From Longispora albida DSM 44784 (GTDB lineage: Bacteria; Actinomycetota; Actinomycetes; Mycobacteriales; Micromonosporaceae), in assembly GCF_000379825.1 (NCBI RefSeq), contig NZ_KB903816.1:100285-164284 (forward strand): 64,000 nucleotides of DNA, in the 5' to 3' direction. The notes below the pieces were generated by a model. The model had not been told where the DNA came from. It made no database searches and saw only the letters and a list, made by a program, of their open reading frames with translations. Shown here piece after piece: positions 1 through 9,192 of this stretch. How positions within the stretch are numbered: position 1 is the stretch's first letter; each line of letters starts with the position of its first letter. The position numbers and the translations under genes were made by a program.

Positions 1-2
1 CT

Positions 3-560
3 CTGGACATCGTCGTCGTCGCGGTCCTCGCCGTGGCCTTCGGCGTGATCTTCTGGGGCTGGGCGGCCGTGTGGGCGGCGACCGAGCCGGTCTTCGCCGG
101 GTTCCCGCCGGCCCAGGCCCTGCTGTACGGGGTGTGGCTGCTTCCGGCCGTGCTGGCCTTCCTCGTGGTCCGCAAGCCGGGCGCCGCGGTGCTGACCGAG
201 TTCCTGGCAGCCGCGATCTCGGCGGTGCTCGGCAACAAGTGGGGCATGACCGTCCTCTTCCAGGGCTTCCTCCAGGGGCTGGGTGCCGAGATCGTGTTCG
301 CGGCCTTCTTCTACCGGGTCTACCGGCTGCCCGTCGCCGTGCTGGCCGGTGCGGCCGCCGGGATCGCGGCGACGGTGTTCGACCTGGTCGTCTGGTACCC
401 GACGTACGCGTGGGGCAGTTTCAAGCTCCCGTACCTGGTGGCTGGCACGATCAGCGCAGCCGTCATCGCCGGGTTCGGCGGCTACTTCCTGACCAGGGCG
501 CTGGCGCAGACGGGCGTGCTGGACAGGTTCCCGTCCGGCCGGGACCGCGACCTGGTGTGA
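3..560 (+). CDS. ykoE: ECF transporter substrate-binding (S) component, YkoE-like, 5' partial
   Basis: This is an integral membrane protein whose reading frame is open to the left edge, so the true start lies outside the window. Five or more hydrophobic segments alternate with short loops, and the sequence resembles the YkoE S component of energy-coupling-factor transporters. YkoE-type S components are linked in other bacteria to uptake of the thiamine pyrimidine moiety (hydroxymethylpyrimidine). It is followed after 7 nt by the two-domain ATPase and then the T component, the standard ykoEDC order. The substrate is inferred from the family, because any upstream thiamine riboswitch would lie outside the window. 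Confidence 0.8.
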   Translation: MDIVVVAVLAVAFGVIFWGWAAVWAATEPVFAGFPPAQALLYGVWLLPAVLAFLVVRKPGAAVLTEFLAAAISAVLGNKWGMTVLFQGFLQGLGAEIVFAAFFYRVYRLPVAVLAGAAAGIAATVFDLVVWYPTYAWGSFKLPYLVAGTISAAVIAGFGGYFLTRALAQTGVLDRFPSGRDRDLV

Positions 561-567
561 CCGGCCG

Positions 568-1926
568 ATGATCCGGCTGCGGGGGTTCGGCTGGCGGCAC
601 GGCGGGCGCAGGGCCTGGGCCGTCCGGGGGCTCGACCTGGAGATCGAGCGGGGCGAGCGGGTCCTGCTGCTCGGGCCGTCTGGCGCTGGGAAGTCCACGG
701 TGCTGGCCGCGATCGCCGGGCTGCTGCCCGCCGACTCCGGCGAGCAGGAGGGCACGATCGAGATCGATGGCCGGCCGGGCATCCTGTTCCAGGACCCGCA
801 GAGCCAGCTCGTGATGGCCAGGGCCGGCGACGACGTGGCGTTCGGCCTGGAGAACACCGGTACCCCGGTCGCGGAGATCTGGCCGCGCGTGGACGCCGCG
901 CTGAACCGGGCCGGGTTCCGCCACGGCCGCGACCGCCTCACGCACGAGCTGTCCGGCGGCGAGCAGCAGCGGCTCGCCCTGGCCGGGGTGCTCGCGCCGG
1001 AGCCGCAGGTCCTGTTGCTCGACGAGCCGACCGCCAACCTCGACCCGGCCGGGGCCGCCGGTGTCCGCGAGGCGATCGCGAACGCCACCGAGGGCACGAC
1101 GATGCTGCTGGTCGAGCACCGGGTCACCGAGGTGCTGCCGCTGGTCGGCCGGGTGGTCGTGCTGGAGGCTGGCGGGGGCGTGCTGGCCTCCGGTACACCC
1201 GAAAAGATCTTCGAAGCCCACGGTGAGGCGCTCGCCGCGGCAGGCGTCTGGGTGCCGGGATTCGCCGCGCCCGTTTTTCACCGCGACAACGATCCAGGTC
1301 AAGAGCTGCTGCGCGGCACCGATCTGTCCCTGCGCTATCCGGGCGCCTCCCGGCCGTCATTGACCGGCGCCAATTTTTTTGTACGGGAGGGTGAGGTCCT
1401 CGCGCTGGCCGGCCCGAACGGCTCGGGCAAGTCGACCCTCGCACTCCTGGCCGGCGGCCTGATCGCGCCCACCGCCGGCACGCTGACCTCTCCCCTGGCC
1501 TCCGGTGCCCCGCACCGCTGGCCAGCCAGGGAACTGACCACCCGGATCGGCTCGGTGTTCCAGAATCCGGAGCACCAGTTCGTGACGCGCCGGGTGATCG
1601 ACGAGCTGACCCTGTCGGCCACTCCCGCCCGCGCCGGGGAACTGCTTGACCGGCTGCACCTCACCCATCTGGCCAGGGCCAACCCGCACACCCTCTCCGG
1701 CGGCGAGCAGCGCAGGCTCTCGGTCGCGACGGCGCTCGCCGCAGCCCCCCGCCTGCTGGTGCTCGACGAGCCGACCTTCGGGCAGGACCTGCGTACCTGG
1801 CGCGAGCTGGCCGGCCTGATCGCCGAGCTGCGTGCCGCCGGGCACGGGCTCATGATCGTGACGCACGACGAGGCGTTCCTGGCGGCGTGCGCCGACCGGG
1901 TCATGACGCTGGCGGCTGCCGTATGA
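568..1926 (+). CDS. ykoD: ECF transporter ATPase with two fused ABC domains (YkoD-like)
   Basis: A single 452-residue chain carries two complete ATP-binding cassettes, equivalent to fused EcfA and EcfA'. The first half has Walker A GPSGAGKST near residue 37, signature LSGGEQQ near 128 and Walker B LLLDEPTA near 149. The second half has GPNGSGKST near 282, LSGGEQRR near 376 and LVLDEPTFGQD near 397. It would sit on the cytoplasmic face and energise uptake with the S and T proteins encoded on either side. The ATG at 568 lies 7 nt after the S-component stop, and the stop overlaps the next start as ATGA, indicating translational coupling. Confidence 0.93.
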   Translation: MIRLRGFGWRHGGRRAWAVRGLDLEIERGERVLLLGPSGAGKSTVLAAIAGLLPADSGEQEGTIEIDGRPGILFQDPQSQLVMARAGDDVAFGLENTGTPVAEIWPRVDAALNRAGFRHGRDRLTHELSGGEQQRLALAGVLAPEPQVLLLDEPTANLDPAGAAGVREAIANATEGTTMLLVEHRVTEVLPLVGRVVVLEAGGGVLASGTPEKIFEAHGEALAAAGVWVPGFAAPVFHRDNDPGQELLRGTDLSLRYPGASRPSLTGANFFVREGEVLALAGPNGSGKSTLALLAGGLIAPTAGTLTSPLASGAPHRWPARELTTRIGSVFQNPEHQFVTRRVIDELTLSATPARAGELLDRLHLTHLARANPHTLSGGEQRRLSVATALAAAPRLLVLDEPTFGQDLRTWRELAGLIAELRAAGHGLMIVTHDEAFLAACADRVMTLAAAV

Positions 1927-2705
1927 GCTTCGCCGAGCCGCTGGTGACCCGGCAGACCGCGCTGTCCCGGCGCAGCCCGGTCGCCAAGCTGGGCGCGGCC
2001 ACGATCCTGTCCCTGGCGCTGCTCAGTACCCTCGACCCGGTCGCACCGGCTGTTGCGCTTGCCGGGGAGCTGCTGGTCATCCCCTACTTCGGCGTACCAC
2101 TGGGCCGGCTCATGCGCCGCTGCTGGCCGCTGTTCCTCGCCGCCGCCGGCCTGGTCCTCACCACGGCGCTGTTCACGGCCGAGCCGACCGGGGACCACCT
2201 CTTCTGGACCGTCACCACCGGCTCGATCGGCAGCGGGCTGAGCCTCGCGCTCCGGCTGGTCGCTGTCGCGCTGCCAGGTATCGCGGCCTTCGCCACCATC
2301 GATCCGACCGACCTGGCCGACGCGCTGATCCAGCAGCTCAAGGTACCGCCGAGGTTCGCGATCGGGGCGCTGGCGGCGTTGCGCCTGCTGCCGTTGCTGG
2401 CCGACGAGTGGCGGCTGCTGGTCCTGGCCCGGCGGGCGCGGGGGCTGGCGGCGCGCGGGCCGGTCTCCGGGGCCCGGCTGTTCGCGGGGGTGGCGTTCGC
2501 CCTGCTGGTCGGCGCGATCCGGCGCGGGGTGCGGCTGGCGGTGGCGATGGACGCCCGGGGTTTCGCCTCCGGTACACCCAGGACGAATGCGCGAAAGCGG
2601 CCTTTTACTGCAAATGATGCATTAGTCCTGTTCGGAGCGGCCGTACTGGCGGCCCTCGCCCTCGGAGTGAGCGTGGCCACAGGATCGTTCCACGCGATTC
2701 TCTAG
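1923..2705 (+). CDS. ykoC: ECF transporter transmembrane (T) component, CbiQ/YkoC-like
   Basis: This 260-residue membrane protein has several hydrophobic segments followed by the Ala-Arg-Gly coupling motifs of EcfT proteins (RRARG near the middle of the second half and MDARGF further on), which contact the ATPase. I chose the ATG at 1923 because it overlaps the upstream stop (ATGA); an earlier in-frame start would overlap the ATPase needlessly. It completes the S-A-T set of an ECF importer. The final 40 residues are encoded with somewhat higher AT than the neighbours (2590-2640), but the frame stays open. Confidence 0.9.
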   Translation: MSFAEPLVTRQTALSRRSPVAKLGAATILSLALLSTLDPVAPAVALAGELLVIPYFGVPLGRLMRRCWPLFLAAAGLVLTTALFTAEPTGDHLFWTVTTGSIGSGLSLALRLVAVALPGIAAFATIDPTDLADALIQQLKVPPRFAIGALAALRLLPLLADEWRLLVLARRARGLAARGPVSGARLFAGVAFALLVGAIRRGVRLAVAMDARGFASGTPRTNARKRPFTANDALVLFGAAVLAALALGVSVATGSFHAIL

Positions 2706-2787
2706 CCGCGAGGTTGCACCCTGTGACGGTAATCCCGCTTCGTCGGACCGGCTCGTTGAACGGCTTCGATCGTGCCAGTCTCGGTGG

Positions 2788-5100
2788 GTGCGTTCCTTAG
2801 GCAAATTCTCGAAGCTCCTCGCCCTGCTCATGACCGGTGGCCTCGCCGCGGTCGTGGTCGTGGCGCTGGTGCTGCCGGTGGCGATCTCCGGGGGCCTGCT
2901 CACCAAGGTGGCCGCCGGTGACTTCAAGGACCTGCCGGAGGCGCTCAAGAACCCGCCGACCCCGCAGAGCAGCTACATCTACGCCTCGGACGGCAAGACA
3001 CTGATCACGTCGTTCTTCGACCAGAACCGGCGTGACGTGTCCTACGAGGAGATCCCGCAGGTGATGCGGGAGGCCATCGTCGCGAGCGAGGACACCCGGT
3101 TCTACGAGCACAAGGGCGTGGACCCGAAGGGCGTGCTGCGCGCGTTCGTCAGCAACGTCGGCTCGGGCGGGGTCTCGCAGGGCGCTTCGACGCTCACCAT
3201 GCAGTACGTCCGGAATGTACTGCTTTACACCGCGAACTCCGAAGCCGAGCAGAAGGCCGCCACCGAGCAGAGCGCCGGCCGCAAGCTCCAGGAGATGCAG
3301 TACGCGCTGTCCGTCGAGAAGGAACTGTCCAAGGAAGAGATCCTCCGCCGGTACCTGAACCTGGCGTACTTCGGCCACGGCGCCTACGGCATCTACTCGG
3401 CCAGCCAGACGTACTACTCCAAGAACCCGAAGGACCTCACGCTCGACGAGGCCTCGCTCCTGGCCGGCCTGGTCCAGGCGCCGGACACCTACGACCCGGC
3501 CAAGAACACCAAGGACTCCGCCGACCGGCGGGGCTGGGTGCTCAAGCGCATGGTCGACATGAAGTACGTCGACGAGGCCGCCGCCACCGCAGCCCAGGCC
3601 AAGCCGGTCACCCTCAAGCTCAAGAACGCGCCGGACGACTGCCTGGCCAACGCCAGCGGCGACAAGGCCGGCTGGGGCTTCTTCTGCGGGTACTTCAAGG
3701 AGTGGTGGCTGGCCCAGCCGGCCTTCGGCGCCACGACCGCCGACCGGCAGGCGAACCTGCAGCGCGGCGGGTACACCATCGTCACCTCCCTCGACCCCGA
3801 CCTGCAGCGGGCGGCGGAGAAGAACATCGCCGACCAGCTCAAGAAGGACAACCCGCTCGCGATGAACCTCGCGGTCGTCGAGCCAGGTACCGGCCGGATC
3901 AAGGCGATGGCCACCAACCGGAACTACTCCGTCGACATCGCGAACAACGGCAGGAACACGGCCGGCGAGCAGTACGGCAAGGGCAGCTACCCGAACACCG
4001 TGAACCCGCTGGTCGCCGGCGGCAAGGCCGCGTCCGGGTACCAGGCCGGCTCGACGTTCAAGATGTTCACGATGCTCGCCGCGCTCGAACAGGGCATGCC
4101 GTTGAGCACGGCGTTCGACTCGCCGACCAAGTACAGGACGAAGTTCCCGGTCGAGCCGGGCCCCGCTGCCTGCGACGGCCGCTACTGCCCTGCCAACTCG
4201 TCTCCGAGCTGGATGGACGGCCGGCGGACCATGTGGGACGCGTTCGGCCGCTCCGTCAACACGTACTTCGTGTGGCTGGAGGAGCAGGTCGGGCCGGAGA
4301 AGGCCGTCGAGATGGCCAAGCGGCTCGGCATCCAGTTCCGGGCGAAGACCGACGCCGACCTGGCGAACAACCCGTCCCAGTGGGGTGCCTTCACGCTGGG
4401 CGTGTCCTCCACGTCCCCGCTGGACCTCGCCAACGCCTACGCCACCCTGGCCGCCGAGGGCACGTACTGCACGCCGCTGCCCGTCACCTCGGTCACCGAC
4501 CACAAGGGCGAGCAGCTCGACGTGGCCCAGCCCAAGTGCACGAAGGTCCTCGACCCGGACATCGCCCGCGCCGCCACGGACGCGGCCCGCTGCCCGGTCG
4601 GCGACCAGAACTCGTTCGGCAAGTGCAACGGCGGCACCGCGGAGATCGTCCGCTCCACTGTGGGCCGGGACGTGGCGGGCAAGACCGGTACGTCGGACAA
4701 GGACTCGACCGGCACCCTGGCCGTCTACACCCCGAACCTCGCGGTGGCCGGGATCGTGGCCGACCCCGACAACCCGCAGAACTACGCCGGCTCGGCGAAC
4801 GCCCAGAAGGTCAACCTGGCCGTGGCCCGTACCGTCCGCGACGGCGTGAAGGCCCTGCCCGACAAGGACTTCAACCCGCCGTCGCGGAAGATCGCACTCG
4901 GCTCGCAGGGCAACCCCGACAACCGGCGGGCGGAACGCGAGGAGTCGGCCACCGTGCCGACCCCGACCGTCAACCCGCCGGCCCCGCCCTCGCGGAACCC
5001 GTCGGCGCCGCCGAGCCAGAAGCCCCCGGCCACCGGCTTCCCCACGAACTTCCCCACGAACCTCCCGACGGCGAAGCCGACCGTCCGGCCCCGGCTCTAG
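2788..5100 (+). CDS. class A penicillin-binding protein (bifunctional transglycosylase/transpeptidase)
   Basis: This 770-residue protein builds and cross-links peptidoglycan outside the membrane. It has an N-terminal membrane anchor (about residues 10-35). The GT51 glycosyltransferase follows, with catalytic-site motif EDTRFYEHKG near 100 and QGASTLTMQ near 131. The penicillin-binding transpeptidase has STFK (active-site Ser near 422), SVN near 489 and KTGTS near 632. A Pro/Ser/Thr-rich tail of about 70 residues ends the protein and is probably disordered and surface exposed. GTG at 2788 is the start. It converges on uppS with only 3 nt between stops, so a cell-wall enzyme faces the lipid-carrier synthase. 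Confidence 0.95.
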   Translation: MRSLGKFSKLLALLMTGGLAAVVVVALVLPVAISGGLLTKVAAGDFKDLPEALKNPPTPQSSYIYASDGKTLITSFFDQNRRDVSYEEIPQVMREAIVASEDTRFYEHKGVDPKGVLRAFVSNVGSGGVSQGASTLTMQYVRNVLLYTANSEAEQKAATEQSAGRKLQEMQYALSVEKELSKEEILRRYLNLAYFGHGAYGIYSASQTYYSKNPKDLTLDEASLLAGLVQAPDTYDPAKNTKDSADRRGWVLKRMVDMKYVDEAAATAAQAKPVTLKLKNAPDDCLANASGDKAGWGFFCGYFKEWWLAQPAFGATTADRQANLQRGGYTIVTSLDPDLQRAAEKNIADQLKKDNPLAMNLAVVEPGTGRIKAMATNRNYSVDIANNGRNTAGEQYGKGSYPNTVNPLVAGGKAASGYQAGSTFKMFTMLAALEQGMPLSTAFDSPTKYRTKFPVEPGPAACDGRYCPANSSPSWMDGRRTMWDAFGRSVNTYFVWLEEQVGPEKAVEMAKRLGIQFRAKTDADLANNPSQWGAFTLGVSSTSPLDLANAYATLAAEGTYCTPLPVTSVTDHKGEQLDVAQPKCTKVLDPDIARAATDAARCPVGDQNSFGKCNGGTAEIVRSTVGRDVAGKTGTSDKDSTGTLAVYTPNLAVAGIVADPDNPQNYAGSANAQKVNLAVARTVRDGVKALPDKDFNPPSRKIALGSQGNPDNRRAEREESATVPTPTVNPPAPPSRNPSAPPSQKPPATGFPTNFPTNLPTAKPTVRPRL

Positions 5101-5103
5101 TCC

Positions 5104-5886
5104 TTACACCGGGGCGACCGGGTTGGGGATGGCGCCGCCGAACCTGCGGTCACGCTGGGCGAACAGCTCACACGCGTACCACAGGTGGCGGCGGTCGAAG
5201 TCGGGCCACAGCACGTCGAGCGAGACGAACTCCGCGTACGCCGCCTGCCAGATCAGGTAGTTCGACAGCCGCTGCTCGCCGGAGGACCGCAGGACGAGGT
5301 CAACATCCGGGACATCCGGGCAGTACAGGTACTTCTGTATCGTCTTCTCGCTGACCTTGTCGGCCTTGAGCCGCCCGGCTGCGATATCGGCCGCCATCTT
5401 CGCCGCCGCGTCGGCGATCTCGGCCCGCCCGCCGTAGTTCACGCAGAACTGCAGGGTGAGCTTGGTGTTCCGCTTGGACATCTCCTGCGCGATCTCCAGC
5501 TCGTTGATCACGCTCCGCCACAGCCGGGGACGGCGGCCGGCCCAGACGATCCGCACGCCCATCGCGTTCAGCTCGTCGCGGCGCCGCCGGATCACATCCC
5601 GGTTGAAGCCCATCAGCCAGCGGACCTCCTCGGGGGACCGCTTCCAGTTCTCCGTGGAGAACGCGTAGGCCGACAGATTCGGGATGCCCAGCTCCAGCGC
5701 GCCCTCGATCACGTCGAACAGGGAGGTCTCACCCTGCGTGTGCCCGGCGGTCCGGGGCAGGCCGCGCTCCTTGGCCCAGCGGCCGTTGCCGTCCATGATG
5801 ATCGCCACGTGCTTCGGGATCGCGTCCTTCGGCAGGGCGGGCGGCCGGACGCCCGACGGGTGGGGGGCCGGCGGGGAGTAGGTCAC
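5104..5886 (-). CDS. uppS: isoprenyl (undecaprenyl/polyprenyl) diphosphate synthase
   Basis: This cis-prenyltransferase makes the lipid carrier for peptidoglycan synthesis. The 260-residue length is normal. The N-terminal signature HVAIIMDGNGRWAKERGLPR contains the catalytic Asp, followed by a GHTQG segment. The central AFSTENWKRS and the C-terminal DLVLRSSGEQRLSNYL region are also typical; the SGEQRLSN motif is the substrate-binding stretch. GTG start. It lies 3 nt downstream of recO on the same strand, the usual actinobacterial recO-uppS pair, so the two are co-transcribed. Confidence 0.96.
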   Translation of the reverse strand: MTYSPPAPHPSGVRPPALPKDAIPKHVAIIMDGNGRWAKERGLPRTAGHTQGETSLFDVIEGALELGIPNLSAYAFSTENWKRSPEEVRWLMGFNRDVIRRRRDELNAMGVRIVWAGRRPRLWRSVINELEIAQEMSKRNTKLTLQFCVNYGGRAEIADAAAKMAADIAAGRLKADKVSEKTIQKYLYCPDVPDVDLVLRSSGEQRLSNYLIWQAAYAEFVSLDVLWPDFDRRHLWYACELFAQRDRRFGGAIPNPVAPV

Positions 5887-5889
5887 TGC

Positions 5890-6651
5890 TCACTCCTTCA
5901 TCGTGCGGTCAACCAGCGGCAACGAGCGTAGCGCCCGCTCCAGGTGCCACTGGAGATGAGCCGCCACCAATCCACTGGCCTCCCGCCGAATCCCCACATC
6001 ACTGGCATCTGCCCGCTTCCAGTCGCCGCTGGTCAGGGCGGCCATCAGGCCCAGAGTGGCCGGCGCGGGCCTGGCGGCGCCGGGAGGCTGGCACGCCGGG
6101 CACACCGACCCGCCCGAGGGCACGCTGAAGGCCCGGTGCGGGCCAGGGGTGGCGCAGACCGCGCACTCGGTCAGCGCCGGCGCCCAGCCAGCGGTGGTCA
6201 TCGCCCGGAGAAAATACGCATCCAGTACCAGAGGGGGCGCGTGCTCCCGCACCGCCAGCGCCCGCAGCGCCCCGAGGGTGAGCTGGAACAGCCGCAGGGC
6301 GGGCTCGCTCTCCACGGGAGTGAGCCGCTCGGCGGTCTCCGCGACGGCCGAGGCCGCCGTGTAGCTCGGATAGTCCTGGGTGATCCGCCCCGCGTACAGC
6401 TCGACGGCCTCGGCCTGCGCGACGGTGTGCAGGCCGGCCCGGCCCTCGGCGATCTGGAGCTCGACGTGGCCGAAGGGCTCCAGCCGGGCGCCGAACTTCG
6501 AGCTCGTCCGGCGCACGCCCCGCGCCACGGCCCTGATCCGGCCCGTCCGGCGGGTGAGCAGGGTGATGATCCGGTCGGACTCGCCCAGCCTCTGGACACG
6601 GAGCACCACCCCGTCGTCCCGGAAGAGCCTGCTGCGATACCCCTGCGCCAC
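5890..6651 (-). CDS. recO: DNA repair protein RecO
   Basis: RecO loads RecA with RecR during recombinational repair. The protein of 253 residues has the N-terminal OB-fold segment (RDDGVVLRVQRLGESDRIITLL), the central GRAGLHTVAQAEAVELY region and a C-terminal zinc-binding cluster with two CxxC pairs (CAVC and CPAC). GTG start, reading GTG GCG CAG. It is directly followed by uppS, and the era gene lies upstream on the same strand, separated here by a sigma factor module and a kinase. Confidence 0.95.
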   Translation of the reverse strand: MAQGYRSRLFRDDGVVLRVQRLGESDRIITLLTRRTGRIRAVARGVRRTSSKFGARLEPFGHVELQIAEGRAGLHTVAQAEAVELYAGRITQDYPSYTAASAVAETAERLTPVESEPALRLFQLTLGALRALAVREHAPPLVLDAYFLRAMTTAGWAPALTECAVCATPGPHRAFSVPSGGSVCPACQPPGAARPAPATLGLMAALTSGDWKRADASDVGIRREASGLVAAHLQWHLERALRSLPLVDRTMKE

Positions 6652-6684
6652 CCGCCTATTGTGCCCGCCCGGTACGACAGTCCT

Positions 6685-8085
6685 TTACCGGCGGCTGAAT
6701 CTGCGCAGGACCACCAGCCAGCGGACCAGCAGCCCGAGCACCACCAGGGCGAGCAGCGGGACGGCCAGCAGGAAGCTCAGCAGCGGCCGGGCCGGGAACG
6801 GCCCCGGCTCGACCGGCTCGCCGCCGAACCGGCCGAGTTCGATCATGCGCCCGGCGATGTCGTAGCTCAGCACCCCGTCCACCGGCTCGATCAGGCCCAG
6901 GTTGACCGTGCCCCTGCGGCCGACGCCGATCACGGCCGCACCGCCCACCTCCCAGAACCCTGCGTCGTCGGGGCTGTCCGCGAACGGCGGCCTGCCCGAC
7001 CGATCCGGCTGGTAGACCACGGTCACGGGGCTGAAAGCCTGCCGCCAGCCGACGACCCGGACCGCCATCCCGGACACCGCGTTCAGCTCCGGGTCCGGCG
7101 CGTCCGTCCCGTCCCTGGCCCACAGGCTGTGCAGGGTCCACTTCCGGGCCCCGAGCTGGGCCGGGGTGCACCGGCTGGTGCAGCCGTCGTGCCGGGCGAT
7201 GGTCAGCTTCTCGCCGAAGAACGCTCCCGGTCCGGCCAGGAACTCCTGCGGGCTCAGCTCACGCGACCAGGAGCTGGCGCCGGTCATGTCGTGCACGCTC
7301 ACCGTCCGTCCAACCTGGACGGCGACCCTGGGCAATTCGCTCGCGGAGAACGCCATCGCCGAGACCCTCCTGAACCGCTGTGTATCCGGGACAGGCACCA
7401 GCGGGACGACCGGCCCGCCATTGACCGGTACGAGTGCCAGCACGCCAGGCAGCACGTCACCGCCGAGATACGGCCCGTGGCAGATCGCCACCACCCTGTC
7501 ACCGGCCCAGCCGAGCGGCTGCAGGCAGTCCGTCCCTTCGAGCTTGCGGTTGAGCGCCCTGTCCTTGCCCGTTTTCAGGTCTGTGATGGTGATGCCGTAA
7601 CTCGCGACGTACCGGCCGTCCGCGGAGAGCTGCGCGTCGACCCCTGCCATCGACTCGGCTCCGCCCTGCAGGATCATCCGGTACTGGCCGTCCGGCCCGA
7701 CCACCGCGATCTTCCCCTCGTGGTCGAGCAGGTCCGGGCCGCGCAGGCCGGGTGCGGCATCCCCGCTGAACAGCATCGACGCGGCCCCCGGCGGCGACTG
7801 GTCCACAGTGGCCTGCCACATCCACGGCTCGAACACCCGGCGCGGCACCATCACGGGCTCACCGTTACGGCGTTCGCCCAGATCCCCGGGTGGTACGCGG
7901 GTGGTGTCCCGGCCAGCCAGCCACGGCACGAGCACCGCGACGAGCAGCACAGCCAGGCACAGCGCGCCAGCCTGGGCCAGCCACGCCCGGTACCGCATCC
8001 GCCGCCCCCGCCGCCACAGGTCAGCGGGCAGCCGGGCCGGTGGCATCCGCTCGGCGAGCCCGCGGAGCATGTCAGACGTCTCCAT
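6685..8085 (-). CDS. membrane protein with beta-propeller-like extracytoplasmic region, probable partner of the adjacent SigE-family sigma factor
   Basis: The 466-residue protein has one N-terminal transmembrane helix (about 35-55, LCLAVLLVAVLVPWL) after a short cytoplasmic segment. A large extracytoplasmic region with repeated GRYVAS / ADGRYV and GDRVVAIC type strands follows, reminiscent of WD40/beta-propeller folds, and a second helix lies close to a basic C terminus (RRFSRR). The ATG overlaps the sigma factor stop by one base (TGATG), so the two are translationally coupled. By position it may regulate the sigma factor, but no ZAS zinc anti-sigma motif is visible; that role is inference only. 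Confidence 0.7.
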   Translation of the reverse strand: METSDMLRGLAERMPPARLPADLWRRGRRMRYRAWLAQAGALCLAVLLVAVLVPWLAGRDTTRVPPGDLGERRNGEPVMVPRRVFEPWMWQATVDQSPPGAASMLFSGDAAPGLRGPDLLDHEGKIAVVGPDGQYRMILQGGAESMAGVDAQLSADGRYVASYGITITDLKTGKDRALNRKLEGTDCLQPLGWAGDRVVAICHGPYLGGDVLPGVLALVPVNGGPVVPLVPVPDTQRFRRVSAMAFSASELPRVAVQVGRTVSVHDMTGASSWSRELSPQEFLAGPGAFFGEKLTIARHDGCTSRCTPAQLGARKWTLHSLWARDGTDAPDPELNAVSGMAVRVVGWRQAFSPVTVVYQPDRSGRPPFADSPDDAGFWEVGGAAVIGVGRRGTVNLGLIEPVDGVLSYDIAGRMIELGRFGGEPVEPGPFPARPLLSFLLAVPLLALVVLGLLVRWLVVLRRFSRR

Positions 8086-8579
8086 CAGTACCTCCCGCTC
8101 AGCTCGGGTGCCAGCACACGCAGCCGGGCCAGCGCGTCCCGCACGCTGCTCTTCACAGTGGACACCGAGCAGCCGAGCGCCTCGGCCGTCGCGACCTCCG
8201 TCATGTCCTCGTAGTACCGCAGCACCAGCACGGCGCGCTGTTTCCTGCTCAGCCGGGCGAGCGCGGCACGCACCATGAACGCGGTCTCCACCCCGGCGGC
8301 GTGGTCGGGCACAGCCCGCTCCGGCGGCTCGGCGTACAGGTCGGTACCACGCCAGCGCCGCCGCCACACCGACACGTGCTGGCTGTACATGACCCGGCGG
8401 ACATACGCGTCCGGATCGCCGCCCGCGATCACGCGTTCCCAGTGCCGGGCGACCCGGACCAGCGTGATCTGCACCAGATCCTCGGCGTGATGCCGGTCGC
8501 CGGTCAGCAGGTACGCCACCCGGGACCAGGCGGCCAGCCGGCCGGCCACGTACTCCCGGAACGAATCCTCAGCGAGCAC
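8085..8579 (-). CDS. RNA polymerase sigma factor, SigE/ECF family
   Basis: This 164-residue sigma-70-type factor has region 2 (REYVAGRLAAWSRVAYLLTGDRHHAEDLVQ) and region 4 (LARLSRKQRAVLVLRYYEDMTEVATAEALGCSVSTVKSS, a helix-turn-helix that reads the -35 element). The architecture matches the actinobacterial SigE-like small sigma factors. I chose the GTG at 8579 because an AGGGAGG ribosome site sits about five bases upstream. The longer open frame before it is not needed. It is coupled to the downstream membrane protein by a TGATG overlap. Confidence 0.9.
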   Translation of the reverse strand: MLAEDSFREYVAGRLAAWSRVAYLLTGDRHHAEDLVQITLVRVARHWERVIAGGDPDAYVRRVMYSQHVSVWRRRWRGTDLYAEPPERAVPDHAAGVETAFMVRAALARLSRKQRAVLVLRYYEDMTEVATAEALGCSVSTVKSSVRDALARLRVLAPELSGRY

Positions 8580-8652
8580 ACTCACCTCCCTGCCCTCTTC
8601 CACGCCCGGCACCCCGCCGCCGGGTGGGTACGGGAGCAAGGAACTCCGGGCG

Positions 8653-9192
8653 TCAGGAACTCCGGGCGAGCAGGCGCCGGGCGTCGGCGTCGCTGGCGAT
8701 CCGGACGAAGTCCAGCCGGGCGTTGGCCGGGTCGGCTGCGGCACGCCGATACCGCTCCCGGTACTCCGCGTGCTTCACCCAGGCCCAGGCGATCACCGAA
8801 TTCTCCGGCGCGGACCGGCCGAACGGCCACAACCCGCGCACCGGCTCCCGGTTACCGTTCCAGAGCAGCTCACGGCGCAGCGCCCGCCCGTACGTCCGCC
8901 GCGTCACCCGCCAGATCACCTGCCAGCGCGGCCGGTCGAACCAGACGACGGTGTCAGCGCGTTCCCAGATCAGCTCGCGGGTCAGCTTGTAGTTCCCGTC
9001 GATCACCCAGCCGTCCCCCGCCGCCAGCTCCGCCACCCGGGCCTGGAACTCCCCGGCGTCCAGCGGCTCCCAGCCCTCCTGGTGATAGACCGAGTCGAGC
9101 TCGAGATACGGCACACCCAGCCGGGCGGCCAGCTCCCGCCCCAGCGTCGTCTTACCGGAACCCGGCGTACCCACCATCGAGACTCTGCGCAT
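8653..9192 (-). CDS. P-loop nucleotide kinase-like protein (adenylate kinase / topology-modulation type)
   Basis: The 179-residue protein begins MRRVSMVGTPGSGKTTLGREL, so a Walker A motif (GTPGSGKTT) is at residue 8. LELDSVYHQEGW and VIDGNYK follow, typical of the small stand-alone kinases often named FlaR or topology modulation proteins. A C-terminal Arg-rich segment could form the lid. The ATG at 9192 is the only start consistent with the conserved N terminus. The substrate is unknown. It follows era after an independent terminator, so it is likely its own unit. Confidence 0.8.
   Translation of the reverse strand: MRRVSMVGTPGSGKTTLGRELAARLGVPYLELDSVYHQEGWEPLDAGEFQARVAELAAGDGWVIDGNYKLTRELIWERADTVVWFDRPRWQVIWRVTRRTYGRALRRELLWNGNREPVRGLWPFGRSAPENSVIAWAWVKHAEYRERYRRAAADPANARLDFVRIASDADARRLLARSS

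Noticed and set aside
2797..4503. Long minus-strand open frame inside the penicillin-binding protein gene
   Set aside because: Composition is the reverse complement of strong coding motifs on the plus strand; no domain or start signal.
5944..8214. 756-codon plus-strand frame over recO and the sigma-linked protein
   Set aside because: High-GC antisense artefact; low-complexity Pro/Arg/Gln composition.
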